Counted from the first letter of the stretch, positions 37,468-46,484 are shown. The stretch: 64,000 nucleotides of DNA from Holzapfeliella floricola DSM 23037 = JCM 16512 (GCF_001436605.1 NZ_AYZL01000020.1:1-64000), one strand, 5' to 3'. Numbers and translations are program-made. Notes: generated by a model not told the origin, from the letters alone.

Positions 37468-38097
37468 ATGATATTTTTAAATCCAATATATCAATTTATA
37501 GTTGAACATTTTGCCACCAAAATTAATCATTTTCCTTTGGTGGAACTGATTTTTTATAGTTTAGATAAAACAATTTTTTATTTTTTGATTTTTGTTGTTG
37601 GTTATACTTTATATTTAAAAATCCAAAGGAAAAAGCAGACAAAAACGCATATCGTGATTATTTTGATAATGGTATTTTATTTAATGCTTTTGCTATCTTT
37701 AACTGTGTTTAGAGGTATTTACTTTCCTTGGGATATTAAATTTTATTTCTACAGACCTTTAGAACAAATTAATCTACAAGTTTTAGACGAGACAGTGAAA
37801 TTATCTTTTGCTAAATCACAATTAGATTTCTTTTATAATTCATTTGGTAATATTTTGTGGTTTATGCCGTTAGGGTTCTTAATGAAGTTGCTATTCAAAA
37901 AGCGATTTTCAATGATTAGAATTGTTTTAATATCACTTTTACTGTCACTAAGCATTGAAGGGATGCAGTTTGTCTTGTGGACAGGTGTTGCTGATGTGGA
38001 TGATGTTATTTTCAATACTATTGGCGGGTTTTTAGGTAGTTCTTTAGCGCTGATGTTTCAACAAATATTTAATAATTTTACTAAAAGGTCTGACTAA
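37468..38097 (+). CDS. VanZ-like family membrane protein
   Basis: A 209-residue protein with about five hydrophobic segments and the VanZ signature. The signature is NILWFMPLGFLMKLL (near residue 128), then SIEGMQFVLWTGVADVDDVIFNTIGGFLG. VanZ confers low-level teicoplanin resistance in vancomycin-resistance clusters, and family members are linked to lipoglycopeptide and envelope-stress responses. No strong ribosome site is seen. It begins 5 bp after the kinase and is probably coupled to it. Confidence 0.88.
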   Translation: MIFLNPIYQFIVEHFATKINHFPLVELIFYSLDKTIFYFLIFVVGYTLYLKIQRKKQTKTHIVIILIMVFYLMLLLSLTVFRGIYFPWDIKFYFYRPLEQINLQVLDETVKLSFAKSQLDFFYNSFGNILWFMPLGFLMKLLFKKRFSMIRIVLISLLLSLSIEGMQFVLWTGVADVDDVIFNTIGGFLGSSLALMFQQIFNNFTKRSD

Positions 38098-38118
38098 TAC
38101 ACAAAAATATGTTAAAAT
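38090..38118 (+). promoter_or_regulatory. Promoter of fba
   Basis: CTGACT (38090-38095) and TAAAAT (38113-38118) are 17 bp apart, with TGT before the -10. The -35 overlaps the stop of the VanZ-like gene. Confidence 0.65.
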
Positions 38119-38162
38119 CACATTGTTGAATTTTTTAAAAGAAATTTTAGGAGGAATGACTT

Positions 38163-39032
38163 ATGTCATCATTTATTCACGGTACAGAAATTATGCAAGC
38201 TGCTCGTAAAGGCGGATACGCACACGGAGCTTACAACACAAACAACTTGGAATGGACAAAAGCTATCTTAGCTGCTGCCCAAGCTAAAGGTGTTCCAGCT
38301 GTTGTTCAAAGTTCAATGGGTGCAGCTAAATACATGGGTGGATACAAAGTAGTTCGTCAACTAGTTGAAGGATTAGTTGAATCAATGAACATCACAGTTC
38401 CAGTTGTAATGCACTTAGACCACGGTAACTTTGAAGCTGCTAAAGAAGCTATCGAAGCTGGTTACTCATCAGTTATGTTCGATGGTCATGACTTGCCTTT
38501 CGAAGAAAACGTTGCTAAAACTAAAGAAATCGTTGCTTTAGCACATCCAAAAGGTATTTCAGTTGAAGCTGAAGTTGGTTCAATCGGTGGTGAAGAAGAC
38601 GGAATCATCGGTGCAGGTGAACTTGCATCAGTTGAAGAAGCTAAAGAATTAGCTGCAACAGGTATCGACTTCTTAGCTGCTGGTATTGGTAATATTCACG
38701 GTGTTTACCCTGAAAACTGGGAAGGTCTAAACTTTGACCGTCTTTCAGAAATTGCTGAAGCTGTTGAAGTGCCATTAGTACTTCACGGTGGTTCAGGTAT
38801 TCCTAAAGACCAAATCCAAAAAGCTATTGATTTAGGTGTTGCCAAAATCAACGTTAACACAGAACAACAAATTTCTTGGTCAAAAGCTGTTAAAGCTTAC
38901 TACGCTGCTGATAAAGATGAAGCAGAAAAAGGATTCGATCCTCGTAAAGTTCTTGCACCAGGTACACAAGCTATCCAAGATACAGTTGAAGAACGTATCG
39001 ACTGGTTTGCTTCACAAAAAGGTAACAACTAA
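38163..39032 (+). CDS. fba: Fructose-1,6-bisphosphate aldolase, class II
   Basis: Splits fructose-1,6-bisphosphate to triose phosphates. The 289-residue zinc enzyme has VVMHLDHGNFEAAKEAIEAGYSSVMFDGHDLPFEENV, with the catalytic Asp and a zinc His. Further zinc ligands and phosphate sites follow (VSIEAEVG-like VEAEVGSIGGEEDG; LHGGSGIPKDQI). AGGAGG precedes the ATG, and codon bias is strong. It is a single-gene unit with its own promoter and two tandem hairpins after it. Confidence 0.97.
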   Translation: MSSFIHGTEIMQAARKGGYAHGAYNTNNLEWTKAILAAAQAKGVPAVVQSSMGAAKYMGGYKVVRQLVEGLVESMNITVPVVMHLDHGNFEAAKEAIEAGYSSVMFDGHDLPFEENVAKTKEIVALAHPKGISVEAEVGSIGGEEDGIIGAGELASVEEAKELAATGIDFLAAGIGNIHGVYPENWEGLNFDRLSEIAEAVEVPLVLHGGSGIPKDQIQKAIDLGVAKINVNTEQQISWSKAVKAYYAADKDEAEKGFDPRKVLAPGTQAIQDTVEERIDWFASQKGNN

Positions 39033-39080
39033 TTTATACCTTTTTACAAAAAAGTCACGCCATTTGGCCGTGGCTTTTTT
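39016..39080 (+). terminator. Tandem terminators of fba
   Basis: The first hairpin (39016-39045) pairs AAAAAGGTA with TACCTTTTT and contains the fba stop codon in its loop. The second (39048-39080) has a G/C stem GTCACG/CGTGGC with T7. Together they should isolate fba fully from pgi. Confidence 0.75.
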
Positions 39081-39114
39081 TAATATCAAAATAAGAATTA
39101 TCACGTTTTAAACC

Positions 39115-39143
39115 TTGCTTTTTTAGCCAAATGCGCTTAAAGT
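39115..39143 (+). promoter_or_regulatory. Promoter of pgi
   Basis: TTGCTT (39115-39120) and TAAAGT (39138-39143) are 17 bp apart, 38 bp before the ATG. Confidence 0.55.
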
Positions 39144-39180
39144 AAATAGGGTAGATAAATAGAAATATAGGAGGCAAACA

Positions 39181-40521
39181 ATGGCACAAGTTAAGTTTGA
39201 TGCTTCAAAATTAACTCCATTTGTTCAAGAAAATGAGTTAAACGAAATGCAAGCAATGGTGAATGCTGCAGATGAACAATTAAGAAAAGGAACAGGGGCT
39301 GGAAGCGATTTCAGAGGTTTCATTGACCTACCTGTTGACTATGATAAAGATGAATTTTCACGCATTAAAGACGTGGCTAAAAAAGTACAATCAGATTCAG
39401 AAGTTTTCGTAGCTATCGGAATTGGTGGTTCTTATTTAGGTGCTCGTGCTGCTATCGATTTCTTAAATAATGCTTTTTATAACTACGCACCTGATCGTAA
39501 AGTTCCTGAAATTTACTTTGCAGGTAATTCAATCAGTGGTAGTTACTTACACGATTTAATTGAACAAATCGGTGACCGTGACTTTAGTCTAAACGTTATT
39601 TCAAAATCAGGAACAACAATGGAACCATCTATTGCTTTCCGTGTATTGAAAGACAAATTAGTTCAAAAATATGGTAAAGAAGAAGCTGCTAAACGTATTT
39701 ATGCAACAACTGATCGTGAAAAAGGTGCTTTGAAGTCAGAAGCTGATGCAGAAGGTTATCAAACATTTGTTGTTCCTGATGATATTGGTGGACGTTTCTC
39801 AGTATTATCTGCTGTTGGGTTATTACCAATTGCTGTTGCTGGTGCTGACATCGATCAATTGATGAAAGGTGCAGCAGACGCTCGCTCAGAATATACAGAA
39901 ACAGACCTTAACAAAAATGAAGCTTACCAATATGCTGCATTAAGAAATATTTTATACCGTAAAGGTTATACTGTTGAATTGCTTGAAAACTACGAACCAA
40001 CTTTACAATACTTTGGTGAATGGTGGAAACAATTAATGGGTGAATCAGAAGGTAAAGATCAAAAAGGTATTTACCCTTCATCAGCCAACTTCTCAACAGA
40101 CTTGCACTCACTTGGACAATACATCCAAGAAGGTCGTCGTGACTTAATGGAAACTGTTATTAAAGTTGAAAAACCTCGTTTTGACGTTGCTGTTCCAAGT
40201 GACGAACAAAACCTAGATGGTCTTTCATTCTTAGAAGGTAAAACAATGAACCATGCTAATGAAAAAGCATACGAAGGTGTTGTTTTAGCTCATACTGACG
40301 GTGGTGTCCCAGTTATGACTGTTTCTATTGCAGATCAAACAGAATACACATTAGGTTACATGATTTACTTCTTCGAAATCGCTGTTGGTATCTCAGGATA
40401 CTTAAATGGTATTAACCCATTTAACCAACCAGGTGTAGAAGCATACAAGAAAAACATGTTTGCTTTACTAGGTAAACCTGGTTTTGAAGAATTAACACAA
40501 GAATTAAACGATCGTCTATAA
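39181..40521 (+). CDS. pgi: Glucose-6-phosphate isomerase
   Basis: Interconverts glucose-6-phosphate and fructose-6-phosphate. The 446-residue protein is the short Gram-positive type. It has the sugar-phosphate loop [13 protein letters not shown] and [10 protein letters not shown], the catalytic region [15 protein letters not shown], and a late catalytic Lys in [20 protein letters not shown] lies before the ATG. It is monocistronic and strongly codon-biased. Confidence 0.97.
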   Translation: MAQVKFDASKLTPFVQENELNEMQAMVNAADEQLRKGTGAGSDFRGFIDLPVDYDKDEFSRIKDVAKKVQSDSEVFVAIGIGGSYLGARAAIDFLNNAFYNYAPDRKVPEIYFAGNSISGSYLHDLIEQIGDRDFSLNVISKSGTTMEPSIAFRVLKDKLVQKYGKEEAAKRIYATTDREKGALKSEADAEGYQTFVVPDDIGGRFSVLSAVGLLPIAVAGADIDQLMKGAADARSEYTETDLNKNEAYQYAALRNILYRKGYTVELLENYEPTLQYFGEWWKQLMGESEGKDQKGIYPSSANFSTDLHSLGQYIQEGRRDLMETVIKVEKPRFDVAVPSDEQNLDGLSFLEGKTMNHANEKAYEGVVLAHTDGGVPVMTVSIADQTEYTLGYMIYFFEIAVGISGYLNGINPFNQPGVEAYKKNMFALLGKPGFEELTQELNDRL

Positions 40522-40537
40522 TTAAATAGAACAATCT

Positions 40538-40576
40538 AAAAAGGATTTTGCGTAAAGTTCGTGAAATCCTTTTTTA
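40538..40576 (+). terminator. Terminator of pgi
   Basis: AAAAAGGATTT pairs with AAATCCTTTTT over a 15-nt apical region that also contains a short CG/CG pairing. It ends in T6. Confidence 0.85.
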
Positions 40577-40630
40577 TATTGTTTTTTTAGTGTATGATTA
40601 AGTTACAAAAGACCAAAAGGAGAATGTTAA

Positions 40631-41107
40631 ATGTCTTACAACAAAAAATATATGGAAATAGCAGCAAAAGAAGCCCATTCAAATAATCAAACAAATGAAG
40701 GTGGCCCCTTTGGATGTGTCATTGTCAAAGATGATAAAATTGTAGCAACAGGACACAATAAAGTTTTAGTTAATAATGATCCAACAGCTCATGGTGAAGT
40801 AACTGCTATTCGTAACGCAGGACAAGAACTAGGCACTTTTGACTTAAGTGGTTGTGAGTTGTATACATCTAGTGAGCCATGTCCAATGTGTCTAAGTGCG
40901 ATTATTTGGGCTAATATCAAAACGGTTTACTACGGTAATACAGCAGTAGATGCAGCTAATATTGGATTCCGTGACGATTATATCTACAAGTTTATTGAAG
41001 GCGGAACAACTGATAAAAGTGTAATGGATTTACAACAGCACGACAGAGACTTAACCATTAAAAGTTTTGAAGAATTTGCGGCCGATCAAGATAAAACAAT
41101 CTATTAA
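40631..41107 (+). CDS. guaD: Guanine deaminase-like cytidine deaminase-fold enzyme
   Basis: A 158-residue zinc-dependent nucleobase or nucleoside deaminase close to B. subtilis GuaD in length and order. It has EGGPFGCVIVKDDKI, the zinc His and proton-shuttle Glu in PTAHGEVTAIRNA, and two zinc Cys in SSEPCPMCLSAI. The motif is HGE where GuaD and most relatives have HAE. Guanine to xanthine is the likely reaction. Other purine or tRNA adenosine substrates are less likely because the TadA tail is absent. It is monocistronic. Confidence 0.8.
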   Translation: MSYNKKYMEIAAKEAHSNNQTNEGGPFGCVIVKDDKIVATGHNKVLVNNDPTAHGEVTAIRNAGQELGTFDLSGCELYTSSEPCPMCLSAIIWANIKTVYYGNTAVDAANIGFRDDYIYKFIEGGTTDKSVMDLQQHDRDLTIKSFEEFAADQDKTIY

Positions 41108-41192
41108 ATTTAACTAATTTTAAATTTATTGTTTTTTTAGATTAAAAATTGTGGTAAACTTTATCGAGAATTTTTATAGTTAGGAAATAAAT

Positions 41193-42374
41193 ATGCATAC
41201 TAATTTAGAATTACTAATTGTTTTATCGATGGCGCTTATTGTCCCCATTCTTATGGGGAGATTCAAAATCGATAATGTTCCCGTTCCTGTTGCTGAAATA
41301 TTGATAGGGATTGTTCTTGGTAAAGGAGTATTAAATATTGTTCAAATGACTCCCACTTTGAATCAGCTGTCTTCTTTAGGCTTAATGATACTGCTGTTCT
41401 TGAGTGGAATGGAAGTTGATTTATCCATTTTTAAAAGACGTACAAAAGTTGAAAAAAAAGAAGAATCATTTTTTAAGATGCCACTTGGGATGGCATTGAT
41501 GGTAATTGTTTCAATCAGCTTACTTGCTTTTGGTTATAGTGTAATTTTAAGTTACTTCAATATTTTTTCTGAAGTCTTATTTGCAACTATCTTATTCAGT
41601 ACAATGACTATTGGTATGATGTTAGTCGCTTTGAAAGATAAGAAGATTGAATATACAAAGTATGGGCAGACAATTCTTTTAATTGCAATTTTAGGTGTTG
41701 TGGTTCCATTAATTGAGATTACGTTTTATATGACATTTAAAGGAGCTAGAGGCGCAATTCTTTGGCTATTTCCATTAGTGTTTATCGTGGCATTATTATT
41801 GCTAAATGTGAAAAAGATTCATCAATTCTTTGAAAAAATTGATAAATCAACGACACAACTTGATATTCGACTAGCTTTCTTTTTGATTATTGTTCTAGTA
41901 ACAATTGCTGAAAAGACAGGTGTTGAAAATATTTTAGGATGTTTTTTAGCAGGATTAGTAATGAAATCGCTTAATCCAAGTGATGAAACAAAAGAAAAAT
42001 TAACCTCTATTGGTTATGGATTTTTTATTCCAATCTTTTTCATTTCAACAGGACTAAAGCTAGATTTAAAGAGTTTAGTTAGTGATCCTAATACGTTAAT
42101 TTTAATTCCGATTTTCTTCTTTGGCTTTATGTTAACGCGTTTATTAGTTGTCCCAATTTTGATGCAACGTTATTCATTTAGACAAGCATTAGCAGGGATG
42201 ATGTTAACAACAACGACGATTACTTTAATTGTACCTAATGTGACATTAGGGCAAAGTGCTAATATTATTGATGCTAAACAAGGTGGCGCTTTTATTTTAG
42301 CAGCGGTTATTACAACGATTGTCGACCCTATCTTATTCTCAAAAATATACCCACAAAAAAAGCAAGCTAATTAA
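41193..42374 (+). CDS. Cation:proton antiporter, CPA2 family (NapA/KefB-like)
   Basis: A 393-residue integral membrane protein with about twelve hydrophobic segments. The start PVPVAEILIGIVLGKGVLNIV is typical of the Na+/H+ exchanger domain, as is LGLMILLFLSGMEVDLSIFKRR. No C-terminal TrkA-N domain is present, so it resembles NapA/YjbQ-type single-domain exchangers. The ion (Na+ or K+) cannot be read from the sequence. Its stop codon overlaps that of dapF at TTAA. Confidence 0.85.
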   Translation: MHTNLELLIVLSMALIVPILMGRFKIDNVPVPVAEILIGIVLGKGVLNIVQMTPTLNQLSSLGLMILLFLSGMEVDLSIFKRRTKVEKKEESFFKMPLGMALMVIVSISLLAFGYSVILSYFNIFSEVLFATILFSTMTIGMMLVALKDKKIEYTKYGQTILLIAILGVVVPLIEITFYMTFKGARGAILWLFPLVFIVALLLLNVKKIHQFFEKIDKSTTQLDIRLAFFLIIVLVTIAEKTGVENILGCFLAGLVMKSLNPSDETKEKLTSIGYGFFIPIFFISTGLKLDLKSLVSDPNTLILIPIFFFGFMLTRLLVVPILMQRYSFRQALAGMMLTTTTITLIVPNVTLGQSANIIDAKQGGAFILAAVITTIVDPILFSKIYPQKKQAN

Positions 42375-42389
42375 TCAGCTTGCTTTTTT
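42354..42389. terminator. Shared terminator holding both stop codons
   Basis: AAAAAAAGCAAGCT pairs with AGCTTGCTTTTTT around an AATTAATC loop. TTAA at 42371-42374 provides the stops of the antiporter gene and of dapF. Confidence 0.9.
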
Positions 42390-43339
42390 AAATTGGCAAT
42401 AAAGTGTTCGTAACTTTGTTGTTCATTAGTTTGATTAACTGTTGCTTCGGTGAACTGATGGTTGAATAGCTGGTTTTCTGAAATGGTAATCGTATGCGTA
42501 TGTGTAGCGTTTCCGATTAGTTCGATCCAATCTTCATGAACAATCGTTTTCACAACGCCACCTGGATTATAAACGGTAATTTCATCTGAAGGGAAAGCAT
42601 TACGGTTTTGGTGTAGCATATATGCTAAAGAAGTAGCTGACATACCAGTTCCACAGGCATTAGTAAAGCCGACACCACGTTCAAATGTTCGAACGAATAA
42701 TTCGTTTTCTCCTAAAATTTTAGCAAAGTTAACATTAACACCATCTGGGAAGTAATCATTAGGTTGATTAAGTTTAGTTCCTAATGTTTCCAGTGTTTCA
42801 TTTAAGTCGTCATCTTTTTCTACAAAGCTGATTAAATGTGGGTTTGGTACAGCAATAGCGTAAAAATTGAGGTTGTCACTAAATGCTTTGATGGGGGACT
42901 TGATTAGTTTCGTTGTATTTAAATTATTGAAAGGAAAATATTTATTGTTAAAATGTATCGGTGAAATTTCGACACCAAAAGCAGTAACATTTTGAGTCAA
43001 ATCAGATTGTTTTCTAACAGTTAAATTAGCATTGAGAGTTTCAACTTTGAACTCTGACTGTCGAAATTTTTCAGATAAGTAACGGGCAACTGTGCGTAGC
43101 CCATTACCACACATTGAGGCTTCACTTCCATCAGCATTGATAACACGCATCTTACCTAAACAGTCTGCATAATTAGATTTTGAGACAACAAGTAAGCCAT
43201 CAGCACCTGTTAAAAACGAGGATGTTATTTGTTGTGTTAAAGCAACAATTTGCTCATCTAAAGGTGTAAAGGAAAGTTGATCTAAGTCTAAGATGAAAAA
43301 CTGGTTTGAAGAGCCGTGCACTTTTTGTAATGTAATCAT
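42371..43339 (-). CDS. dapF: Diaminopimelate epimerase
   Basis: Converts LL- to meso-diaminopimelate, the penultimate lysine step. The 322-residue protein has the two catalytic cysteines in SEASMCGNGLRTVARY and GFTNACGTGMSATSLAY. It carries an extra C-terminal tail of about 40 residues. GGAG is 8 bases before the ATG and overlaps the stop of the upstream aspartate kinase gene, so the two form an operon. Confidence 0.95.
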   Translation of the reverse strand: MITLQKVHGSSNQFFILDLDQLSFTPLDEQIVALTQQITSSFLTGADGLLVVSKSNYADCLGKMRVINADGSEASMCGNGLRTVARYLSEKFRQSEFKVETLNANLTVRKQSDLTQNVTAFGVEISPIHFNNKYFPFNNLNTTKLIKSPIKAFSDNLNFYAIAVPNPHLISFVEKDDDLNETLETLGTKLNQPNDYFPDGVNVNFAKILGENELFVRTFERGVGFTNACGTGMSATSLAYMLHQNRNAFPSDEITVYNPGGVVKTIVHEDWIELIGNATHTHTITISENQLFNHQFTEATVNQTNEQQSYEHFIANLKKQAD

Positions 43340-43350
43340 TATTTGAACTC

Positions 43351-44703
43351 CTAACTAAAAAAATTATGATAAATATGTTCAATAGCTAAATTAGCATCAG
43401 CTTGTCTTGTGCCCAGCATAACAGAAATTCGAGAAGCACCTTGGTTAATCATATGGATACCGATATTGTTTTGAGCAAGAGGTGAAATGACACGGTCCAA
43501 AACGCCGATATTATCACGCATACCCTCGCCAACAACCATGATGATAGCATAATCATTAATCCATTGCATTTCATCAGGTTGCAGTGTGGCTTTGATATCT
43601 TGACAAAGCTGTTTGATTTTAAAATTAGTTAGTTGGCTTTTATCAAAGATGATTGTCAAATCATCAATACCTGAAGGCATATGTTCATAGGATACATTAT
43701 AGCGATAAAGAATTTCGAGTAGTTTTAATGTAAAGCCAACTTCTTTGTTCAAAAGATAGCGGTGCAAGTAAAGTGCAGCGAATCGGTCTGAACTAGCAAC
43801 ACCAGTAACTAAGTTTTCAGGTTCGAAATTGGCTTCAGGAACGATTAAAGTTCCGGGCAGTTCAGAATGGTTAGTGTTTTTGACATTGATTGTGATATTG
43901 GCTTCAATAGCTGGGATAATCGCTTCATCATGAAAAACTGAAAACCCGGCATATGATAATTCTCGTAGTTCACGATAGGTCATTTTAGTAATAGCATAGG
44001 GATTTTTGACCGTATTAGGGTTAGCTGCATAGATTGCATCAACGTCAGTGAAGTTTTCGTAGCAACTAGCATGAAATCCTTTTGATAAAATTGCCCCTGT
44101 AATGTCGGAACCGCCACGAGAAAAAGTGGCAATTTTATGGTCTTTAGTAATCCCGAAAAATCCAGGAACGATTAGTAATTCATCTGTTAAATTGAGGGCT
44201 TCAATATTTGCATAAGTTTCATCTAAAACTTGAGCATTATTAGCTGAATCGCTCACGTAAAATCCGAATTTTTCAGGGTCCAAAAATCTTGCTCTGATTC
44301 CTAAATGATTTAAAATAAGAGCCATTAATTTAGCATTTAATCGTTCGCCATGAGCTTTAAAACTGGCCATCAGATAGTCATTGTTTTCGAATTTTTCATA
44401 TTGAAGGTTTTCGATTTTTTCTTTAATGGTTTGCAACTTATCTTCCTCTAAACCAAAATGGTTTGCGATTTCAAGATAACGGTTAAACAGTTGTTCTGTC
44501 ACTATATTTGTTGGTTTGGTTTCAATTGTCAGAGTAGCATAATTGATGAGTAAGTCAGTTACTTTAGTATCTGTTTCTTCTCTTTTTCCCGGAGCTGAAG
44601 TGACAATAACTTTTCGGTTTTGGTCTTGTCTTAAAATATTAATTACTTTTTCAAATTGTTGGCCTGAAGCAAGTGAACTTCCACCAAATTTAACAACTTT
44701 CAT
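43351..44703 (-). CDS. Aspartate kinase (YclM-type)
   Basis: Phosphorylates aspartate, the first step to lysine, threonine and methionine. The 450-residue protein has KVVKFGGSSLA, FSRGGSDITGAILSKG and two C-terminal ACT domains (about 300-450) that usually sense amino acids. Length matches the monofunctional aspartokinase III type (YclM in B. subtilis). The ATG at 44703 is about 10 bases after AAAGGGG. An upstream ATG at 44712 is too close to that site. It is co-transcribed with dapF and divergent from the lysA operon. Confidence 0.93.
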   Translation of the reverse strand: MKVVKFGGSSLASGQQFEKVINILRQDQNRKVIVTSAPGKREETDTKVTDLLINYATLTIETKPTNIVTEQLFNRYLEIANHFGLEEDKLQTIKEKIENLQYEKFENNDYLMASFKAHGERLNAKLMALILNHLGIRARFLDPEKFGFYVSDSANNAQVLDETYANIEALNLTDELLIVPGFFGITKDHKIATFSRGGSDITGAILSKGFHASCYENFTDVDAIYAANPNTVKNPYAITKMTYRELRELSYAGFSVFHDEAIIPAIEANITINVKNTNHSELPGTLIVPEANFEPENLVTGVASSDRFAALYLHRYLLNKEVGFTLKLLEILYRYNVSYEHMPSGIDDLTIIFDKSQLTNFKIKQLCQDIKATLQPDEMQWINDYAIIMVVGEGMRDNIGVLDRVISPLAQNNIGIHMINQGASRISVMLGTRQADANLAIEHIYHNFFS

Positions 44704-44749
44704 AAAATTCATTCCCCTTTAAATTTGTTTTAAAATGATAAGTAAATTA

Positions 44750-44777
44750 AATTTAACATGATTATTTTAAAATTCAA
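44750..44777 (-). promoter_or_regulatory. Promoter of the aspartate kinase-dapF operon
   Basis: On the minus strand TTGAAT (44777-44772) and TAAATT (44755-44750) are 16 bp apart with TGT before the -10. No riboswitch or T-box fold was seen in the short leader. Confidence 0.5.
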
Positions 44778-44871
44778 CACCTAAAACCGATTGGTAAGTG
44801 TCGTTTTAACAGTCAATATATGGAAATAAATAAAAATAAAAAAATTTTGAAAAAATAATTAAGCTAAAGGT

Positions 44872-44900
44872 TTGACTTTTGTTGGTTTTTATTATAATAT
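44872..44900 (+). promoter_or_regulatory. Promoter of the lysA operon
   Basis: TTGACT (44872-44877) is 17 bp from TAATAT (44895-44900) or 15 bp from consensus TATAAT (44893-44898). It lies just before the lysine riboswitch. The stretch 44778-44871 is AT-rich and I see nothing else in it. Confidence 0.65.
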
Positions 44901-44905
44901 TTTAA

Positions 44906-45104
44906 TCACATCGAAGAGGTCGCAACTGACATCAATAAAAATAACTAGTCTGCTGTTAAGACGATGAAGTTATTTTGAAAGGGGAAGTTGCCGAAGTGGG
45001 CACTTAAACAGCTAAGTGTTGGCTGGGACATGATTGAACAAGTCATGGACTGTCGCAATAATTGCGGAGAGCTATCGACAAACGAACAATCATGATGAAT
45101 GTGA
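44906..45104 (+). promoter_or_regulatory. Lysine riboswitch (L box)
   Basis: The leader carries the L-box landmarks in order: AGAGGTCGCAACTGA, AGTCTGCTG, GGGGAAGTTGCCGAAG, GGCTGGG, and TGTCGC with GGAGAGCTATC. Ends 44906-44911 (TCACAT) and 45099-45104 (ATGTGA) can close P1. A strong terminator follows at 45112-45153. When lysine is bound the terminator should form and shut off lysA and the genes downstream. Confidence 0.92.
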
Positions 45105-45111
45105 AACTTTC

Positions 45112-45153
45112 AAAGGGTTCTTTTGTTACTTAGATAGCAAAAGAACCCTTTTT
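45112..45153 (+). terminator. Riboswitch-controlled terminator
   Basis: A 14-bp perfect stem pairs AAAGGGTTCTTTTG with CAAAAGAACCCTTT over a 12-nt loop, then T5. It lies between the lysine aptamer and lysA. Confidence 0.9.
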
Positions 45154-45179
45154 ATATAGTCTTTGGAGGAATTTTCGTT

Positions 45180-46484
45180 ATGGAACATAATTTTAATTTA
45201 GTGACTAATGATCAACATCATTTAGAAATTGGTGGATTAGATACTGTTGAATTAGTGCAGAAATATCAGACACCATTAGTTGTTTATGATGTTTCTAAAA
45301 TCAAACAACAGATTGCCGGATTTAAAACAGTTTTTGAACAAAACGATGTTGATTATGAAATCAGTTATGCTAGTAAAGCCTTTTCTTGTCTGGGAATATA
45401 TCAGTTAATGCAAAAAGAGAACTTACATCTTGATGTAGTCTCAGGTGGTGAATTATTTACAGCACAACAAGCAGGATTTGATTTATCAAAAGTGAGTTTT
45501 CACGGTAATAATAAATCCTTAGCTGAAATTGAAACCGCTGTTGAAGCCGGTGTTGGTATCATTGTTTTAGATAATTTTGATGAAATCGACTTATTGTCAA
45601 ATTATCTGGCCGATACACATCAACAAGCTAATGTATTGATGAGAATTACACCTGGAATATCAGCACATACACATAATTATATTCAAACGGGTCAAGAAGA
45701 TAGCAAATTTGGATTTGATTTAAATTCTGGTCAAGCAGAAAAAGCGCTAAAAATTATTTTAGCTAATCCTGATTTGATAATGAAAGGGTTCCATTCACAT
45801 ATTGGATCACAAATATTTGAAGTTAACGGGTTTGAAATGGCTGCTGAAAAATTGGTTGATTTAGCTCATGATTGGTACCGAAAATACGATTATCAACCAG
45901 AAGTTATCAACGTTGGTGGTGGATTTGGAATTGCTTATACAAATGAAGATAAACCATTGGCACCCGAAGTTTTTGTAGATGCTATTATTAAAAAAATAAA
46001 AGAAAAGACCACTGAATATGGATTGCAAATGCCTGCTATCTGGATTGAACCTGGTCGTTCGATTGTAGGACCTGCGGGATACAACCTCTATACAGTAGGC
46101 TCAAGAAAAGAAGTGCCAGGAAAAGATGCCTATGTCAGTGTTGACGGCGGGATGGGAGATAATATTAGACCTGCTCTTTATCAAGCAGAATATGAGGCGG
46201 TTGTTGCTAACAAAATGAATCAAGAAACCGTTGAAACAGTTCGTGTTGCAGGTAAATATTGCGAGTCAGGTGATATTTTAATCCAACAAGCAGCACTTCC
46301 TAAAACACAACCAGGCGACGTTGTAGCAATGCTTAATACCGGAGCTTACGGGTATTCAATGGCATCAAATTATAATCGTAATTTAAAACCAGCTGTCGTT
46401 TTTGTTGAAAATGGGCAAGATAAGTTGGCTATCAAAAGACAAACTTATCAAGATTTAATCCAATTAGAAAATCAACTATATTAA
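45180..46484 (+). CDS. lysA: Diaminopimelate decarboxylase
   Basis: Converts meso-diaminopimelate to lysine with pyridoxal phosphate. The 434-residue fold-type III enzyme has the PLP lysine in EISYASKAFSC (near residue 62), the glycine-rich phosphate site VINVGGGFGIAY and EPGRSIVGPAG. The late catalytic Cys is in AGKYCESGDIL. It is the first gene of the seven-gene lysine operon, under the riboswitch, and has GGAGG before its ATG. Confidence 0.96.
   Translation: MEHNFNLVTNDQHHLEIGGLDTVELVQKYQTPLVVYDVSKIKQQIAGFKTVFEQNDVDYEISYASKAFSCLGIYQLMQKENLHLDVVSGGELFTAQQAGFDLSKVSFHGNNKSLAEIETAVEAGVGIIVLDNFDEIDLLSNYLADTHQQANVLMRITPGISAHTHNYIQTGQEDSKFGFDLNSGQAEKALKIILANPDLIMKGFHSHIGSQIFEVNGFEMAAEKLVDLAHDWYRKYDYQPEVINVGGGFGIAYTNEDKPLAPEVFVDAIIKKIKEKTTEYGLQMPAIWIEPGRSIVGPAGYNLYTVGSRKEVPGKDAYVSVDGGMGDNIRPALYQAEYEAVVANKMNQETVETVRVAGKYCESGDILIQQAALPKTQPGDVVAMLNTGAYGYSMASNYNRNLKPAVVFVENGQDKLAIKRQTYQDLIQLENQLY

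Noticed and set aside
40579-41150. Repeated ATTGTTTTTTTAG on both sides of the guaD-like gene
   Set aside because: The two copies are AT-rich and lie near promoter-like sequence; no target duplication, transposase or longer repeat supports mobility.
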